Positions 1-6,933 of a DNA stretch of 11,750 bases are shown piece by piece (the first letter of the stretch is position 1; each line of letters opens with the position of its first letter). Location of the stretch: positions 1-11,750 of the forward strand of contig JAOZRP010000040.1 in NCBI GenBank assembly GCA_029940125.1, read 5' to 3'. The stretch is from a bacterium. Its GTDB lineage: Bacteria > Desulfobacterota > Anaeroferrophillalia > Anaeroferrophillales > Anaeroferrophillaceae. Below the pieces are notes generated by a model. It was not told the origin of the DNA. It saw only the letters and a list, made by a program, of their open reading frames with translations, and ran no database searches. The translations under genes were made by a program, and so were the position numbers.

Positions 1-59
1 CTTTGCTTTTAGATGCCGGTTGCAATTTTTCGGGAAAAGCGCTAATTTCAAGGTTATGA
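1..59 (+). other. Possible 3' end of an upstream gene (gspE candidate)
   Basis: One plus-strand frame is open from base 3 and ends in TGA at 57-59, overlapping the preferred gspF ATG (56-58) as ATGA, the junction style used elsewhere in this locus. By T2SS gene order the upstream gene would be expected to be gspE, the cytoplasmic ATPase. The 18 visible codons (ending ALISRL) show no GspE signature, so the identity is a guess from context. Another frame has a TAG at 10-12, which could instead be the end of the upstream gene. Confidence 0.25.
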
Positions 60-1366
60 GTGGACAGGTGTACCTATACCGCGCGGTGGGCGCGGACGGC
101 AAGGTGACCGTCGGGCAGCGGCTGGGCAGCGACCCGCAGCAGGTGGCCGGCATGCTGCAGAAGCAGGGCTTGACCCCGATCAGGATCGCATTGGCGGGGG
201 AAGAGAGCGGCAAGAAATCATCGCTTCGTTCCCGACGGTCGACGGCCGCTGCCGGGAAAGCAGCGGCCCGCAGCTTTTCGCTGCCGTCCCTGCGCCGGTT
301 GACAGATCAGCTGGGGGCAGTCTGGCAGCGCGGCGCCAAGACAAAAGAACTGATCATGTTTGCCGAAGACCTGGCCATTCTCCTGGGGTCCGGGGTTCCC
401 CTGACCCGCAGCCTGATTATCGTCAGCGAGCTGACCGAACGGCAGAAATTCAGGCAGGTTGTCATTGACGTCTACCAGCGGGTGAAGGAAGGCAGCAGCC
501 TCTGGCAGGCGCTGCGGGCGCATCCCGCCTATTTCCCTCCCATCCTGATCAACCTGGTGAAGGCCGGGGAATCGGGTGGAGTGCTGGAGGAATCTCTGTC
601 CAGCGTTGCCGACTACCTAGGCGGCATCCAGGAGTTGAAGGAATACCTGGTGTCCGCCTTGACCTACCCGGTGATTTTGCTTTTTACCGCCGGACTTTCC
701 ATCCTGGTGCTGCTGACCTTCGTCATTCCCAAGTTTGCCTTGATTTTTTCCGATATGGGGGTGGCGCTGCCCCTGGCCACCCGGCTGATGCTGGCGGCCG
801 GTAGCTTCCTGCGGGCGTCGTGGTGGATCCTGCTGCTTCTGCTGGCGGTTGTGATCGCCGGCTGGCGCTACTATTACCGCACTCCCAAGGGAAGACTGAA
901 CTGGGACCGTATGAAGCTGCGCCTGCCAATTTTCGGCACCATGCACCGCAAAACGGAAATTTCCCGTTTTTCCCGCACCCTGGGAACCCTGCTGGGCAGC
1001 GGCGTGCCGATTCTCGAATCGCTGCTGATTGTCCGCGGCGTGGTGGTGAACCGGGTGATTTACGATTACCTCCAGCAGCTTTACGGCGATTTGAAGCAGG
1101 GGGTCAGCATGTCGCGCTCCCTGGCGAACAGCAACCTGTTTCCCTCCATGGCCGTGCACCTGATCGGCGTCGGCGAGGAAACCGGCCGCCTGGGGGAAAT
1201 GCTGAAGAAGATCGCCGACCTGTACGAGCGGGATTTGAAGGTCAGCATCAAGAATTTCACCGCCCTGTTCGAGCCGCTGGTCATCCTGGTTATGGGGCTG
1301 GTCATCGGGGCGATGGTGGTTTCCATGCTGATGGCCATCTTCAGCATTAACGACATGGGGCTGTAA
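56..1366 (+). CDS. gspF: T2SS inner-membrane platform protein GspF
   Basis: GspF is the polytopic inner-membrane platform protein that connects the ATPase GspE to pseudopilus assembly. From the ATG at 56 the protein has 436 residues. The N-terminus (SGQVYLYRAVGADGKV) is typical of the family. Two T2SSF repeats lie at about 102-224 and 305-427, with the paired motifs KAGESGGVLE (169-178) and GVGEETGRLGEML (371-383). Membrane segments are at about 201-223, 255-273 and 402-429. A TTG at 20 would add 12 residues; I prefer 56 because it fits the family N-terminus and overlaps a TGA as ATGA, although the AAGG at 50-53 is closer than ideal. A basic Ser/Arg/Ala-rich linker at about 50-95 makes the protein slightly longer than the usual ~400 residues. 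PilC of type IV pili is homologous, but the neighbours make this GspF. Confidence 0.95.
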   Translation: MSGQVYLYRAVGADGKVTVGQRLGSDPQQVAGMLQKQGLTPIRIALAGEESGKKSSLRSRRSTAAAGKAAARSFSLPSLRRLTDQLGAVWQRGAKTKELIMFAEDLAILLGSGVPLTRSLIIVSELTERQKFRQVVIDVYQRVKEGSSLWQALRAHPAYFPPILINLVKAGESGGVLEESLSSVADYLGGIQELKEYLVSALTYPVILLFTAGLSILVLLTFVIPKFALIFSDMGVALPLATRLMLAAGSFLRASWWILLLLLAVVIAGWRYYYRTPKGRLNWDRMKLRLPIFGTMHRKTEISRFSRTLGTLLGSGVPILESLLIVRGVVVNRVIYDYLQQLYGDLKQGVSMSRSLANSNLFPSMAVHLIGVGEETGRLGEMLKKIADLYERDLKVSIKNFTALFEPLVILVMGLVIGAMVVSMLMAIFSINDMGL

Positions 1367-1370
1367 ATTT

Positions 1371-1392
1371 TTCGGGAACGGATGTTCCCGAA
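1371..1392 (+). promoter_or_regulatory. Perfect 9-bp hairpin between gspF and gspG
   Basis: The arm at 1371-1379 (TTCGGGAAC) pairs exactly with 1384-1392 (GTTCCCGAA) around a 4-nt loop. It begins 4 bases after the gspF stop. No T-run follows, so it does not look like a full intrinsic terminator. An mRNA-stabilising or processing hairpin ahead of the gene for the major pseudopilin is the likeliest role (inference). Confidence 0.55.
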
Positions 1393-1441
1393 GGAGTTGG
1401 TAATTTTCAGCCTTTAGCTGTAACCATATGAAGGAGAACGC

Positions 1442-1882
1442 ATGAAAGAAATATCACGCGGGCGGCCGCCGCTGAACCGGCGGGGCTTCACCTTGATCGA
1501 ATTATTGATCGTCATGGTCATCATCGGCCTGCTGGCCTCGCTGGTGGCCCCGAAAATGTTCAAGAAAATCGGCGGTGCCAAGCACAAAACGGCCAAGGCC
1601 CAGATTTCCCTGCTGGGAACGGCCCTGGATTCCTACCGCCTCGACAACGACCGCTACCCCACCACCGAACAGGGCCTGGAGGCCCTGCGCCAGAAGCCGG
1701 AAGGGGTGGAGACCTGGGACGGCCCCTACCTGCCCAAGGCCATTCCCCATGATCCCTGGGGCAACGCCTACGTGTACAAGTGTCCCGGTGAACACGGGGA
1801 GTATGATCTCTCTTCCTACGGTGCCGACGGGCAGGCCGGTGGCGAGGGAGACGACCAGGATATCAACAGCTGGGAAAATTGA
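1442..1882 (+). CDS. gspG: T2SS major pseudopilin GspG
   Basis: GspG is the main subunit of the periplasmic pseudopilus that pushes substrates through the secretin. The 146-residue product has a 15-residue basic leader ending RRG and a prepilin peptidase site G15|F16, with Glu at mature position +5 (FTLIELLIVMVIIGLLASLV). The rest is a classic GspG: KAQISLLGTALDSYRLDNDRYP, then TTEQGLEAL, DPWGNAY, and the C-terminal Asp-rich segment around SYGADGQAGGEGDDQDI that in the family binds calcium. A strong Shine-Dalgarno AAGGAG at 1431-1436 precedes the ATG, the best in the locus, which suits the most abundant subunit. It is separated from gspF by 75 bases containing a hairpin, and its stop overlaps the gspH start. 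Confidence 0.97.
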   Translation: MKEISRGRPPLNRRGFTLIELLIVMVIIGLLASLVAPKMFKKIGGAKHKTAKAQISLLGTALDSYRLDNDRYPTTEQGLEALRQKPEGVETWDGPYLPKAIPHDPWGNAYVYKCPGEHGEYDLSSYGADGQAGGEGDDQDINSWEN

Positions 1883-2361
1883 CCGATTCAAGCGCAGTAA
1901 AGAAAACTCCGGCCGGCTTTACTTTAGTGGAGCTGCTGGTGGTCATGGTGCTGCTGGCCCTGTCCGTTTCCATCTGGTACGGCGTCAATTTCCGCCAGCG
2001 GGACTCCTTCCGGCTGCGAACCGCCGCCCGCTCGCTGCACGCTTTTTTTCTTGCCTCCCGCAGCTACGCCCTCCTGGCCGACCAGGACAATGAATGCCAA
2101 TATCTTCCGGCCGCCCGCGTCGTGGAAGAATCCCTGCGCCACCGGCGGCAGGAGCTGCCGCCGGGGATAGACGTCTGCCTGTCCGTTGACGGGGAGCCGC
2201 TTGTTGGGGAGGAGCCGGAAGTGCTGCTGACCTTCTATGCCGACGGTTCGGCGGCCGGGGGGCCGTTGTTCCTGCGTTCCGGCAGCCGGCAGCTGCTCCT
2301 GGAAGTGGATCCGGTGCTGGGAGAAGTGAAAATTTCCGTCCCCGGGGATGAGATGGAATGA
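1879..2361 (+). CDS. gspH: T2SS minor pseudopilin GspH
   Basis: This is a minor pseudopilin of the pseudopilus tip, 160 residues. It has a short leader ending TPAG, the cleavage site G13|F14 and Glu at +5 (FTLVELLVVMVLLALSVS). The C-terminal part matches the GspH pattern: LTFYADGSAAGGPLFL and a closing LLLEVDPVLGEVKI strand pair. The apparent start is TTG at 1879, overlapping the gspG stop as TTGA; GGGA at 1872-1875 could serve as a weak ribosome site. No ATG lies between this TTG and the cleavage motif, so a non-ATG start seems real, and translation is probably coupled to gspG. The stop overlaps gspI. Confidence 0.9.
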   Translation: MTDSSAVKKTPAGFTLVELLVVMVLLALSVSIWYGVNFRQRDSFRLRTAARSLHAFFLASRSYALLADQDNECQYLPAARVVEESLRHRRQELPPGIDVCLSVDGEPLVGEEPEVLLTFYADGSAAGGPLFLRSGSRQLLLEVDPVLGEVKISVPGDEME

Positions 2362-2831
2362 TGAGCAATAATCGCGGTTTTACCCTGCTGGAAATGCTGG
2401 TGGCGGTCATGGTGGTGGGCCTGACGGTAACGGTTTTTTTCCAGGTGCTGTCTTCCAGCATGAAACTGGAGAGGAAAGGCCGACGGCTGGACCAGGTGCA
2501 GCTGGTTTCCGGCCAGCTTTTTGACTTTCTGCTGGCCCGGGATGTGCGGGAGGACGACTTTCCCTGGCGCGGGGAGCTGGCCGTGGGTTCCTGGGAGCTG
2601 CAGCTGCTGCCGGTTGACGTCCGGGAGGACGACAGTACCGCTTTCAGCGAAACGGAAGTGCCGGTGAAGCTGCCGGAAGAACTGTATCGGTTCGTGCTGC
2701 GGGTTCATTACGGCCCCGAACAGAAAAAACTGTTGACCCTGACCCAGGAGCAGCGCTTCCGCTTGGGTTATTTCAGCGATTCGTTCAAGGAAGAACACCT
2801 GACGCCGCTGCCCGCCGCGACCGGCAGTTGA
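2358..2831 (+). CDS. gspI: T2SS minor pseudopilin GspI
   Basis: This is a minor pseudopilin, expected by family knowledge to form the tip complex with GspJ and GspK. The 157-residue product has a very short leader (MMSNNRG), cleavage at G7|F8 and Glu at +5 (FTLLEMLVAVMVVGLTVTVF). Two consecutive ATGs (2358 and 2361) overlap the gspH stop, so either could be used; the first is taken. At 157 residues it is longer than many GspI proteins (about 120), and the region after the N-terminal helix is diverged. The assignment to GspI rests on the leader type and its position between gspH and gspJ. Confidence 0.85.
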   Translation: MMSNNRGFTLLEMLVAVMVVGLTVTVFFQVLSSSMKLERKGRRLDQVQLVSGQLFDFLLARDVREDDFPWRGELAVGSWELQLLPVDVREDDSTAFSETEVPVKLPEELYRFVLRVHYGPEQKKLLTLTQEQRFRLGYFSDSFKEEHLTPLPAATGS

Positions 2832-2878
2832 AATCGGCGACGGGGAAAAGGGTGCAGGTGAAAGGTGGGGATGCGGTG

Positions 2879-3643
2879 ATGTCAACGACTGTCCGCGGGG
2901 AGCGTGGCGCTGCCGCCAGCAGGGGTTTTACCCTGGTTGAGGTGATTCTCGCCCTGACGGTCATGTCCCTGGTAATCATGGTTTTGTATCAGGCTTTTGC
3001 CATGGCCACCCGGGTGTGGAGCCGCCAGCGGGATCAGGGGGACCAGATGGCCCGCGAACAAAGGTTGAATACCCTGCTGCGGGATGACTTTGCCCACCTG
3101 TCCCCCTACACGTTTAATTCGGACAAGGGGCGGGGATTTTTCTTTGCCGGCGGCCCGGCCGCGGTTTTCTATGTGACCACCAATGGCTTCGGAGCCCGGG
3201 AGCATCGTCGCGGCGGCCTGTACTTTGCCTGCGCCTACCTGGCGGCGGCTGATGGCGACACCAGGGAATTTTACCTTTACAAATCCCCCATACCCAACCT
3301 GCAGCTGCTGGACGCGCTGGAGGAATTCCGGCAGCTCAGCCCTGAAACCAGGGCCGCCTATCAACTGCCGGCAAAGCTCAAGGAGGAAAGCCTTCTCATT
3401 GTCTCCGGCCTGCGGCAGGGGGCGTTTTCCTATGATGGGGAGAAGTTCATTCCCCCGGTGGACGCGGCGGAGGAAGGCGACGAGGGTCTGCCGGCCGATT
3501 ATGTCCTTAACGAGGATTCCTGGAATGAGCCGTCGCTGCCGGAGTACGTGCTGTTCAGCTACCGGGTGGGTGAACAGGCCCGCCAACTGCTCATTCACCT
3601 GACCTTGCCGATGCCGGTCAGGAAGTGGGGAAGAAAGCCATGA
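2879..3643 (+). CDS. gspJ: T2SS minor pseudopilin GspJ
   Basis: This is a minor pseudopilin of the tip complex, 254 residues from the ATG at 2879. Cleavage is at G16|F17, with Glu at +5 (FTLVEVILALTVMSLVIMVL), followed by a long helix and a large beta-rich globular domain, as in GspJ. I choose 2879 because AGGTGG at 2863-2868 sits a suitable distance upstream and the leader length is normal. A TTG at 2828, overlapping the gspI stop as TTGA, would give 17 more leader residues and cannot be excluded. The C-terminus ends at 3643, where ATGA links it to gspK. Confidence 0.88.
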   Translation: MSTTVRGERGAAASRGFTLVEVILALTVMSLVIMVLYQAFAMATRVWSRQRDQGDQMAREQRLNTLLRDDFAHLSPYTFNSDKGRGFFFAGGPAAVFYVTTNGFGAREHRRGGLYFACAYLAAADGDTREFYLYKSPIPNLQLLDALEEFRQLSPETRAAYQLPAKLKEESLLIVSGLRQGAFSYDGEKFIPPVDAAEEGDEGLPADYVLNEDSWNEPSLPEYVLFSYRVGEQARQLLIHLTLPMPVRKWGRKP

Positions 3644-4608
3644 GCGGCACCATGACGACAATGCTTCAGCGCCGCCGGCCCCGGGAGCGGGGCTTTGCCC
3701 TGCTGGCGGTTTTCTGGATTATCCTGCTGCTTTCCCTGCTCTGCCTGGGATACGCGACCGCCTCTCGTTTCCGGGCTCAGGCGGCCCTGAATCGCAAGCG
3801 GCGGCTGGTGGACCGCTATCTCTATCGCTCGGCGCGGGAAAAAGGCTTCCATGAATTTCTCAAAAGCCGGGCCAACCGGGTGCTGCTGCACAAGCAGGAA
3901 GAAGTCGAGGCCATTGCCGAGGAAGCGGTTGATCTCTGGTTCCCGCGCTATGAACCGTATGACTACAACCTCGACGGCCGGCAGCTGGCCGTGCGCCTGC
4001 TGGATGAAAACGGCAAGTTTTCCGTCAATGACATTCCTATATCCCTCTGGGAAGAAATTTTCGCGGCCTGCGGCGTCCCGCCGGGGGCCGAGCAGACCGG
4101 GATGATCAACTCTATCCAGGACTGGATTGACTCCGACGATGAACATCGCCTGGACGGAGCGGAAAACGATTATTACCAGTCCCTGGAACATCCCTATGCC
4201 TGCAAGAATTACTTTATTGAAACCCTGGAGGAGCTGCTGCTGGTCAAGGGGATTACCCCGGAGCTGTATTACGGCACCGAGGAGTTTCCGGGCCTGGTTT
4301 CCTTTCTTTCCGTCTATGGCGCCCGCCGGAAAATTGATGTAAACAGCGCCGCGCCGGCGGCCTTCCGGCTGGTGGCGGGGCTGCCGGACGATGTTATTGA
4401 AGAAATTGTCAAACGCCGCCGGGAGGCGCCGCTGCGCCGACTTGACGAACTCAGCGACGTGGTTTCCCAGGAGAACTATTCCCAGCTGACCCGTTTTTTC
4501 ACCGTTTCCACCTCCCCTGTCTACCTTTCGATTGAAGTGAGCCGGAAAAATGCCGACGGTTCCTGCGGCCGCTGGCGCCGGTGGATTGTCAACACTTCAG
4601 GCCGTTGA
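3640..4608 (+). CDS. gspK: T2SS minor pseudopilin GspK
   Basis: GspK caps the pseudopilus tip with GspI and GspJ. From the ATG at 3640 the protein has 322 residues. Its leader ends RERG, with cleavage G18|F19 and mature start FALLAVFWIILLLSLLCLG. The +5 residue is Ala instead of Glu, a known trait of GspK. Family hallmarks are IQDWIDSDDEHR (159-170), then LDGAENDYY, HPYACKNYFIETLEELLLVKGI and the HhH/SAM-like segment KIDVNSAAPAAFRLVAGLP (231-249). The acidic residues in the DSDDEHRLDGAE stretch correspond to calcium ligands in characterised GspK. The start overlaps the gspJ stop as ATGA, with GGGGAAG at 3627-3633 as ribosome site; GTG at 3625 and ATG at 3652 are alternatives. It is the last gene before the regulatory gap. 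Confidence 0.95.
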   Translation: MSGTMTTMLQRRRPRERGFALLAVFWIILLLSLLCLGYATASRFRAQAALNRKRRLVDRYLYRSAREKGFHEFLKSRANRVLLHKQEEVEAIAEEAVDLWFPRYEPYDYNLDGRQLAVRLLDENGKFSVNDIPISLWEEIFAACGVPPGAEQTGMINSIQDWIDSDDEHRLDGAENDYYQSLEHPYACKNYFIETLEELLLVKGITPELYYGTEEFPGLVSFLSVYGARRKIDVNSAAPAAFRLVAGLPDDVIEEIVKRRREAPLRRLDELSDVVSQENYSQLTRFFTVSTSPVYLSIEVSRKNADGSCGRWRRWIVNTSGR

Positions 4609-4634
4609 AGCTCTCTTTTTCTCTTCCCCGGGAG

Positions 4635-4660
4635 CCTGTTTCAGCGAAACCGGATTTTGT
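4635..4660 (+). terminator. Weak terminator candidate after gspK, or activator site
   Basis: Arms GTTTC (4638-4642) and GAAAC (4646-4650) surround an AGC loop, extended by CC/GG pairs across one mismatch, and a short T-rich stretch (ATTTTGT) follows. It starts 27 bases after the gspK stop. The stem is short, so termination would be weak. The same palindrome sits at about -91 to -79 from the predicted sigma-54 start, where an enhancer-binding protein would bind, so the two readings compete. Confidence 0.3.
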
Positions 4661-4702
4661 CGGAACATTATCTCTTTCCTTTTATTTCTCACCTGTTACG
4701 GA

Positions 4703-4718
4703 TGGCATATCACTTGCT
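4703..4718 (+). promoter_or_regulatory. Sigma-54 (-24/-12) promoter for gspL-M-C-D
   Basis: TGGCATATCACTTGCT matches the RpoN consensus (TGGCAC-N5-TTGCW) with only C-to-T in the first block. GG (4704-4705) and GC (4716-4717) are exactly 10 bases apart, as this sigma factor requires. The predicted start is near 4729, inside the 8-base palindrome TACCGGTA (4726-4733). It points towards gspL, leaving a leader of about 320 nt. Sigma-54 promoters need an ATP-dependent enhancer-binding activator, which is not encoded here. Confidence 0.65.
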
Positions 4719-4768
4719 AGGTTATTACCGGTACAGTGAAAAATATGCCGTTTTGTGCCCCGCGGGCC

Positions 4769-4787
4769 GGAAAAAGAGCCTTTTTCC
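4769..4787 (+). promoter_or_regulatory. 8-bp hairpin in the predicted gspL leader
   Basis: GGAAAAAG (4769-4776) pairs perfectly with CTTTTTCC (4780-4787) around a 3-nt loop. The A-tract and T-tract are inside the stem. It could act as an attenuator or a weak two-way terminator. Role unknown. Confidence 0.4.
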
Positions 4788-4798
4788 TCTGAAAGGAC

Positions 4799-4875
4799 AA
4801 CGGTTTTTTGCCGTTCTGTCAATAGAATGACAGCCGACCCGCGACCGGCAGCTGTAACAGATTTCACGAATCTGT
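4799..4875 (+). promoter_or_regulatory. Cluster of three small hairpins in the gspL leader
   Basis: Three consecutive inverted repeats are visible: AACGG/CCGTT (4799-4803 with 4811-4815), CTGTCA/TGACAG (4816-4821 with 4828-4833) and ACAGATT/AATCTGT (4857-4863 with 4869-4875). The first two abut. They could be transcript structures or protein-binding palindromes. I do not recognise a known riboswitch class. Confidence 0.35.
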
Positions 4876-4938
4876 ACCTGGATTGTAACTTTTTGTTTGA
4901 GGTTCAGCCGGGAGAGTTCCTTTCCTGGTAAACGTTTG

Positions 4939-4960
4939 CAGCGTTCGGCCGCTGGTTTTA
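4939..4960 (+). terminator. Possible attenuator hairpin before gspL
   Basis: CAGCG (4939-4943) pairs with CGCTG (4950-4954), and GTTTTA follows, resembling a minimal intrinsic terminator. Flanking GTTTG (4934-4938) and CAAAC (4964-4968) could form an alternative outer stem. It lies about 90 bases before the gspL ATG, in the leader, so it would act as an attenuator if functional. Confidence 0.25.
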
Positions 4961-5051
4961 AGTCAAACATCGCGTCAATTTCTTGCAGTTAAAGGCTGAC
5001 CGCCCATTCTGGGACAAGTTCCCGGATGATGGTAAGGAAAACATACTGACT

Positions 5052-6329
5052 ATGGCCGCTTTGCTACCTGAAACCCTGCTGCTTTTCTACCTGGAGGACC
5101 GCCTGGTGCTCAACCGCTTGAGCGGCGGCCTGGTGGCGGGGCTGCGGCTCAGGGAACAGAAAGTTTTTCCATTGGGCGAAAACTCTTCCCTGGCTGATGT
5201 TTTGCGGCAGATCAAGGATGAATGCCAGCCCCGGGCCGATGATACCATCCTGCTGGGCCTGCCGCTCCGGTATTTCAACCTGGTTCAGTGCCATCTGCCC
5301 CTGGCCGCGGTCGACAACCTCGAGGAAGCGGTGCGCTACGAGCTGGTGCGCCATATTCCCTATGACTTGTCTTCCGTGTACCTGAACTATGTCAGCCGGG
5401 TGGATGACGACGGCCTGCGGATCACGGCGACCGTGGCCCCGAAGGCTCCGGTCGGTTTCCTGCTTGATGCCTTTGCCGACAGCGGCATGACCTTGTCGAT
5501 TATTTTCCCCTCCCTTGTCTACCTGGCCTGGAAGCAGGCAGCGACGGGAATTTATCTTGCCGGCGGGCGGGAGAATACCGAACTGGTGGTCATGGATGAC
5601 GAGGTAGTTTTCCATGCCTGGGAGAAGGGAACGGATCCCGAGGCCGGCAAGCGGCTGCTGCGGCAGTCCCGCCCCCTGCTGGAAAACCTGCCCATTTCCC
5701 TGGAACGCTTCTGGCTCTGGCAGGGGGACGTGCCGCTGGCGGAGCTTGCCTCGGAGCTGGAACCCCTGGAAGGGAGTGAATATGACGCCAAGCAGCCGGT
5801 TTCCGCCAGTCGGCCTTTCGCCTCCTTCCCCCACCAGGTCAACCTGGTGCCGGTTTCGGTGCTGAAAAGGCGGAAATTCATGTTCTGGCTGCAGGCCGCG
5901 GCCCTGCTGTTCTTTCTTTTTTCCCTGTTCAGTCTGCCGCTGGCCAGCCTGGCCGGCAAACGGGCGCATCTGCGGCGGCTGGAAGCCAAGCTGACGGAGA
6001 TTCGCCAGCACGCCGAAGAACTCAGCACCCTGCGGCAGAAAAACCAGGCGATTATCGATCAGCTTCAGGGGGTGGCCCGCTACGTGAAAGCTCAGCCGAT
6101 CGTGGTTGATTTGTTGAAGGAGGTAACCGAGGCGGTACCGACGGATGCCTGGTTGAAGTCGCTGGTGATTACCGAACGGCAGGTGCGGCTCAGCGGTTCG
6201 TCGCCGTCGGCGACCACGATCATCGAGGCCCTGGAAGCGTCGCCGCTGTTCAAGGAGGCCAAGTTTGATTCACCGGTGGTAAAAAGGGGCACCATGGAAA
6301 CTTTCAAGATTGTGGCCACCCTGGAGTAA
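5052..6329 (+). CDS. gspL: T2SS platform protein GspL (PilM-PilN-like)
   Basis: GspL binds GspE in the cytoplasm through an actin-like domain and contacts GspM in the periplasm. From the ATG at 5052 the protein has 425 residues. Residues ~1-255 form a diverged actin-like (PilM/GspL cytoplasmic) domain with segments such as LLGLPLRYFNLVQCHLP and EEAVRYELVRHIPYDLSSVY. NLVP (264-267) and KRRK precede a membrane segment at about 276-299, then a coiled coil (303-343) and a PilN-like ferredoxin fold (346-425, AVPTDAWLKSLVI, then the SPLFKEAKFDSPV and ETFKIVATLE strands). So this one protein corresponds to PilM plus PilN. The TTG at 4983 would add 23 residues with no homology I recognise and no ribosome site. 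The chosen ATG has only a distant AAGGA at 5034-5038, so the start is moderately sure. It is the first gene after the sigma-54 promoter. Confidence 0.88.
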   Translation: MAALLPETLLLFYLEDRLVLNRLSGGLVAGLRLREQKVFPLGENSSLADVLRQIKDECQPRADDTILLGLPLRYFNLVQCHLPLAAVDNLEEAVRYELVRHIPYDLSSVYLNYVSRVDDDGLRITATVAPKAPVGFLLDAFADSGMTLSIIFPSLVYLAWKQAATGIYLAGGRENTELVVMDDEVVFHAWEKGTDPEAGKRLLRQSRPLLENLPISLERFWLWQGDVPLAELASELEPLEGSEYDAKQPVSASRPFASFPHQVNLVPVSVLKRRKFMFWLQAAALLFFLFSLFSLPLASLAGKRAHLRRLEAKLTEIRQHAEELSTLRQKNQAIIDQLQGVARYVKAQPIVVDLLKEVTEAVPTDAWLKSLVITERQVRLSGSSPSATTIIEALEASPLFKEAKFDSPVVKRGTMETFKIVATLE

Positions 6330-6342
6330 AAGGTTGAGAAAT

Positions 6343-6933
6343 ATGTCAAGTTCATGGCTGCAGGCTTTACAATCGCGATTCACCCAGAACAAGCGCGGCT
6401 CGCTGCTGGCCGTCGCCGCAGTCCTTCTGGTTGTCGTGGTCGTCCGCTGGGGAGTGTATGCCTGCCGTGAGCGCGGCCGGACGCTGGATCAGCAGATTGA
6501 ATTGAAGCAGCTGCAGTACGACAAGTACAGCCGCATTCTCAAGAACGGCAAAGAATATGTCTCCATGACCGCCGACCTGAAGAAGTTTCAGCAGGATCTG
6601 GTCAAGACCCGTTTTGTCTGGGATGAAACGCCGTCGCTCTCCGAAGCCCGGTTCCAGAATATTGTCAAGAAGCTGGCCACCGCCAGCCACGTGGATGTCA
6701 GGATGACCAAGGTTCTGCCCCGGAAAACGGTGGAGCAGCGAACCTTTTTGCAGCTGCGGATCAACTGCCGGGCGGAAATCGGCGCCATCAGGGATTTTTT
6801 TATCGGGGTGCAGAATGATCCCCATTACCTGTTTTTCCATAAAGTGGAAATCAAGACCATCAGCCGGCGCGAGAAGCGCTACTATTATCTCAACGCCGAA
6901 TTGATGGCACTGACCAGCTTGCAGGGCACATGA
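6343..6933 (+). CDS. gspM: T2SS platform protein GspM (PilO-like)
   Basis: GspM/PilO family proteins are bitopic inner-membrane proteins that pair with GspL through periplasmic coiled coil and ferredoxin-like domains. From the ATG at 6343 the product has 196 residues: a short basic cytoplasmic tail, a membrane segment at about 18-38 (GSLLAVAAVLLVVVVVRWGV), a charged helix (41-88) and a C-terminal alpha/beta domain (98-196). AAGG at 6330-6333 is well placed for this ATG. A TTG at 6310 would overlap gspL and is less likely. Sequence similarity in this family is low, so the call rests on topology, size and position between gspL and the gspC-like gene. The stop overlaps the next start as ATGA. 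Confidence 0.8.
   Translation: MSSSWLQALQSRFTQNKRGSLLAVAAVLLVVVVVRWGVYACRERGRTLDQQIELKQLQYDKYSRILKNGKEYVSMTADLKKFQQDLVKTRFVWDETPSLSEARFQNIVKKLATASHVDVRMTKVLPRKTVEQRTFLQLRINCRAEIGAIRDFFIGVQNDPHYLFFHKVEIKTISRREKRYYYLNAELMALTSLQGT

Larger units (their letters stand above)
4609..4982 (+). other. 374-base non-coding gap with promoter and inverted repeats
   Basis: This is the only sizeable gap in the T2SS locus. I see no convincing gene on either strand. In order it holds a 13-nt palindrome (4638-4650), a sigma-54 promoter (4703-4718), and inverted repeats at 4757-4767, 4769-4787, 4799-4815, 4816-4833, 4857-4875 and 4939-4954. The sequence is visibly poorer in GC than the flanking genes. It probably separates transcription of gspL-M-C-D from gspF-K. 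Confidence 0.7.

Noticed and set aside
24..1378. A 13-base direct repeat AATTTTTCGGGAA at 24-36 and 1366-1378.
   Set aside because: About one such match is expected by chance in a window this size, and nothing else around the copies is shared.
4682..4970. Two minus-strand open frames of 61 and 81 codons in the gap before gspL.
   Set aside because: They overlap each other and the sigma-54 promoter, and their translations show no domain or credible signal. They look like chance frames.
4729..4982. A c-di-GMP (GEMM) riboswitch in the gspL leader.
   Set aside because: I could not find the conserved GEMM core segments or its two-helix layout. The leader may still be regulatory, but not as this class.
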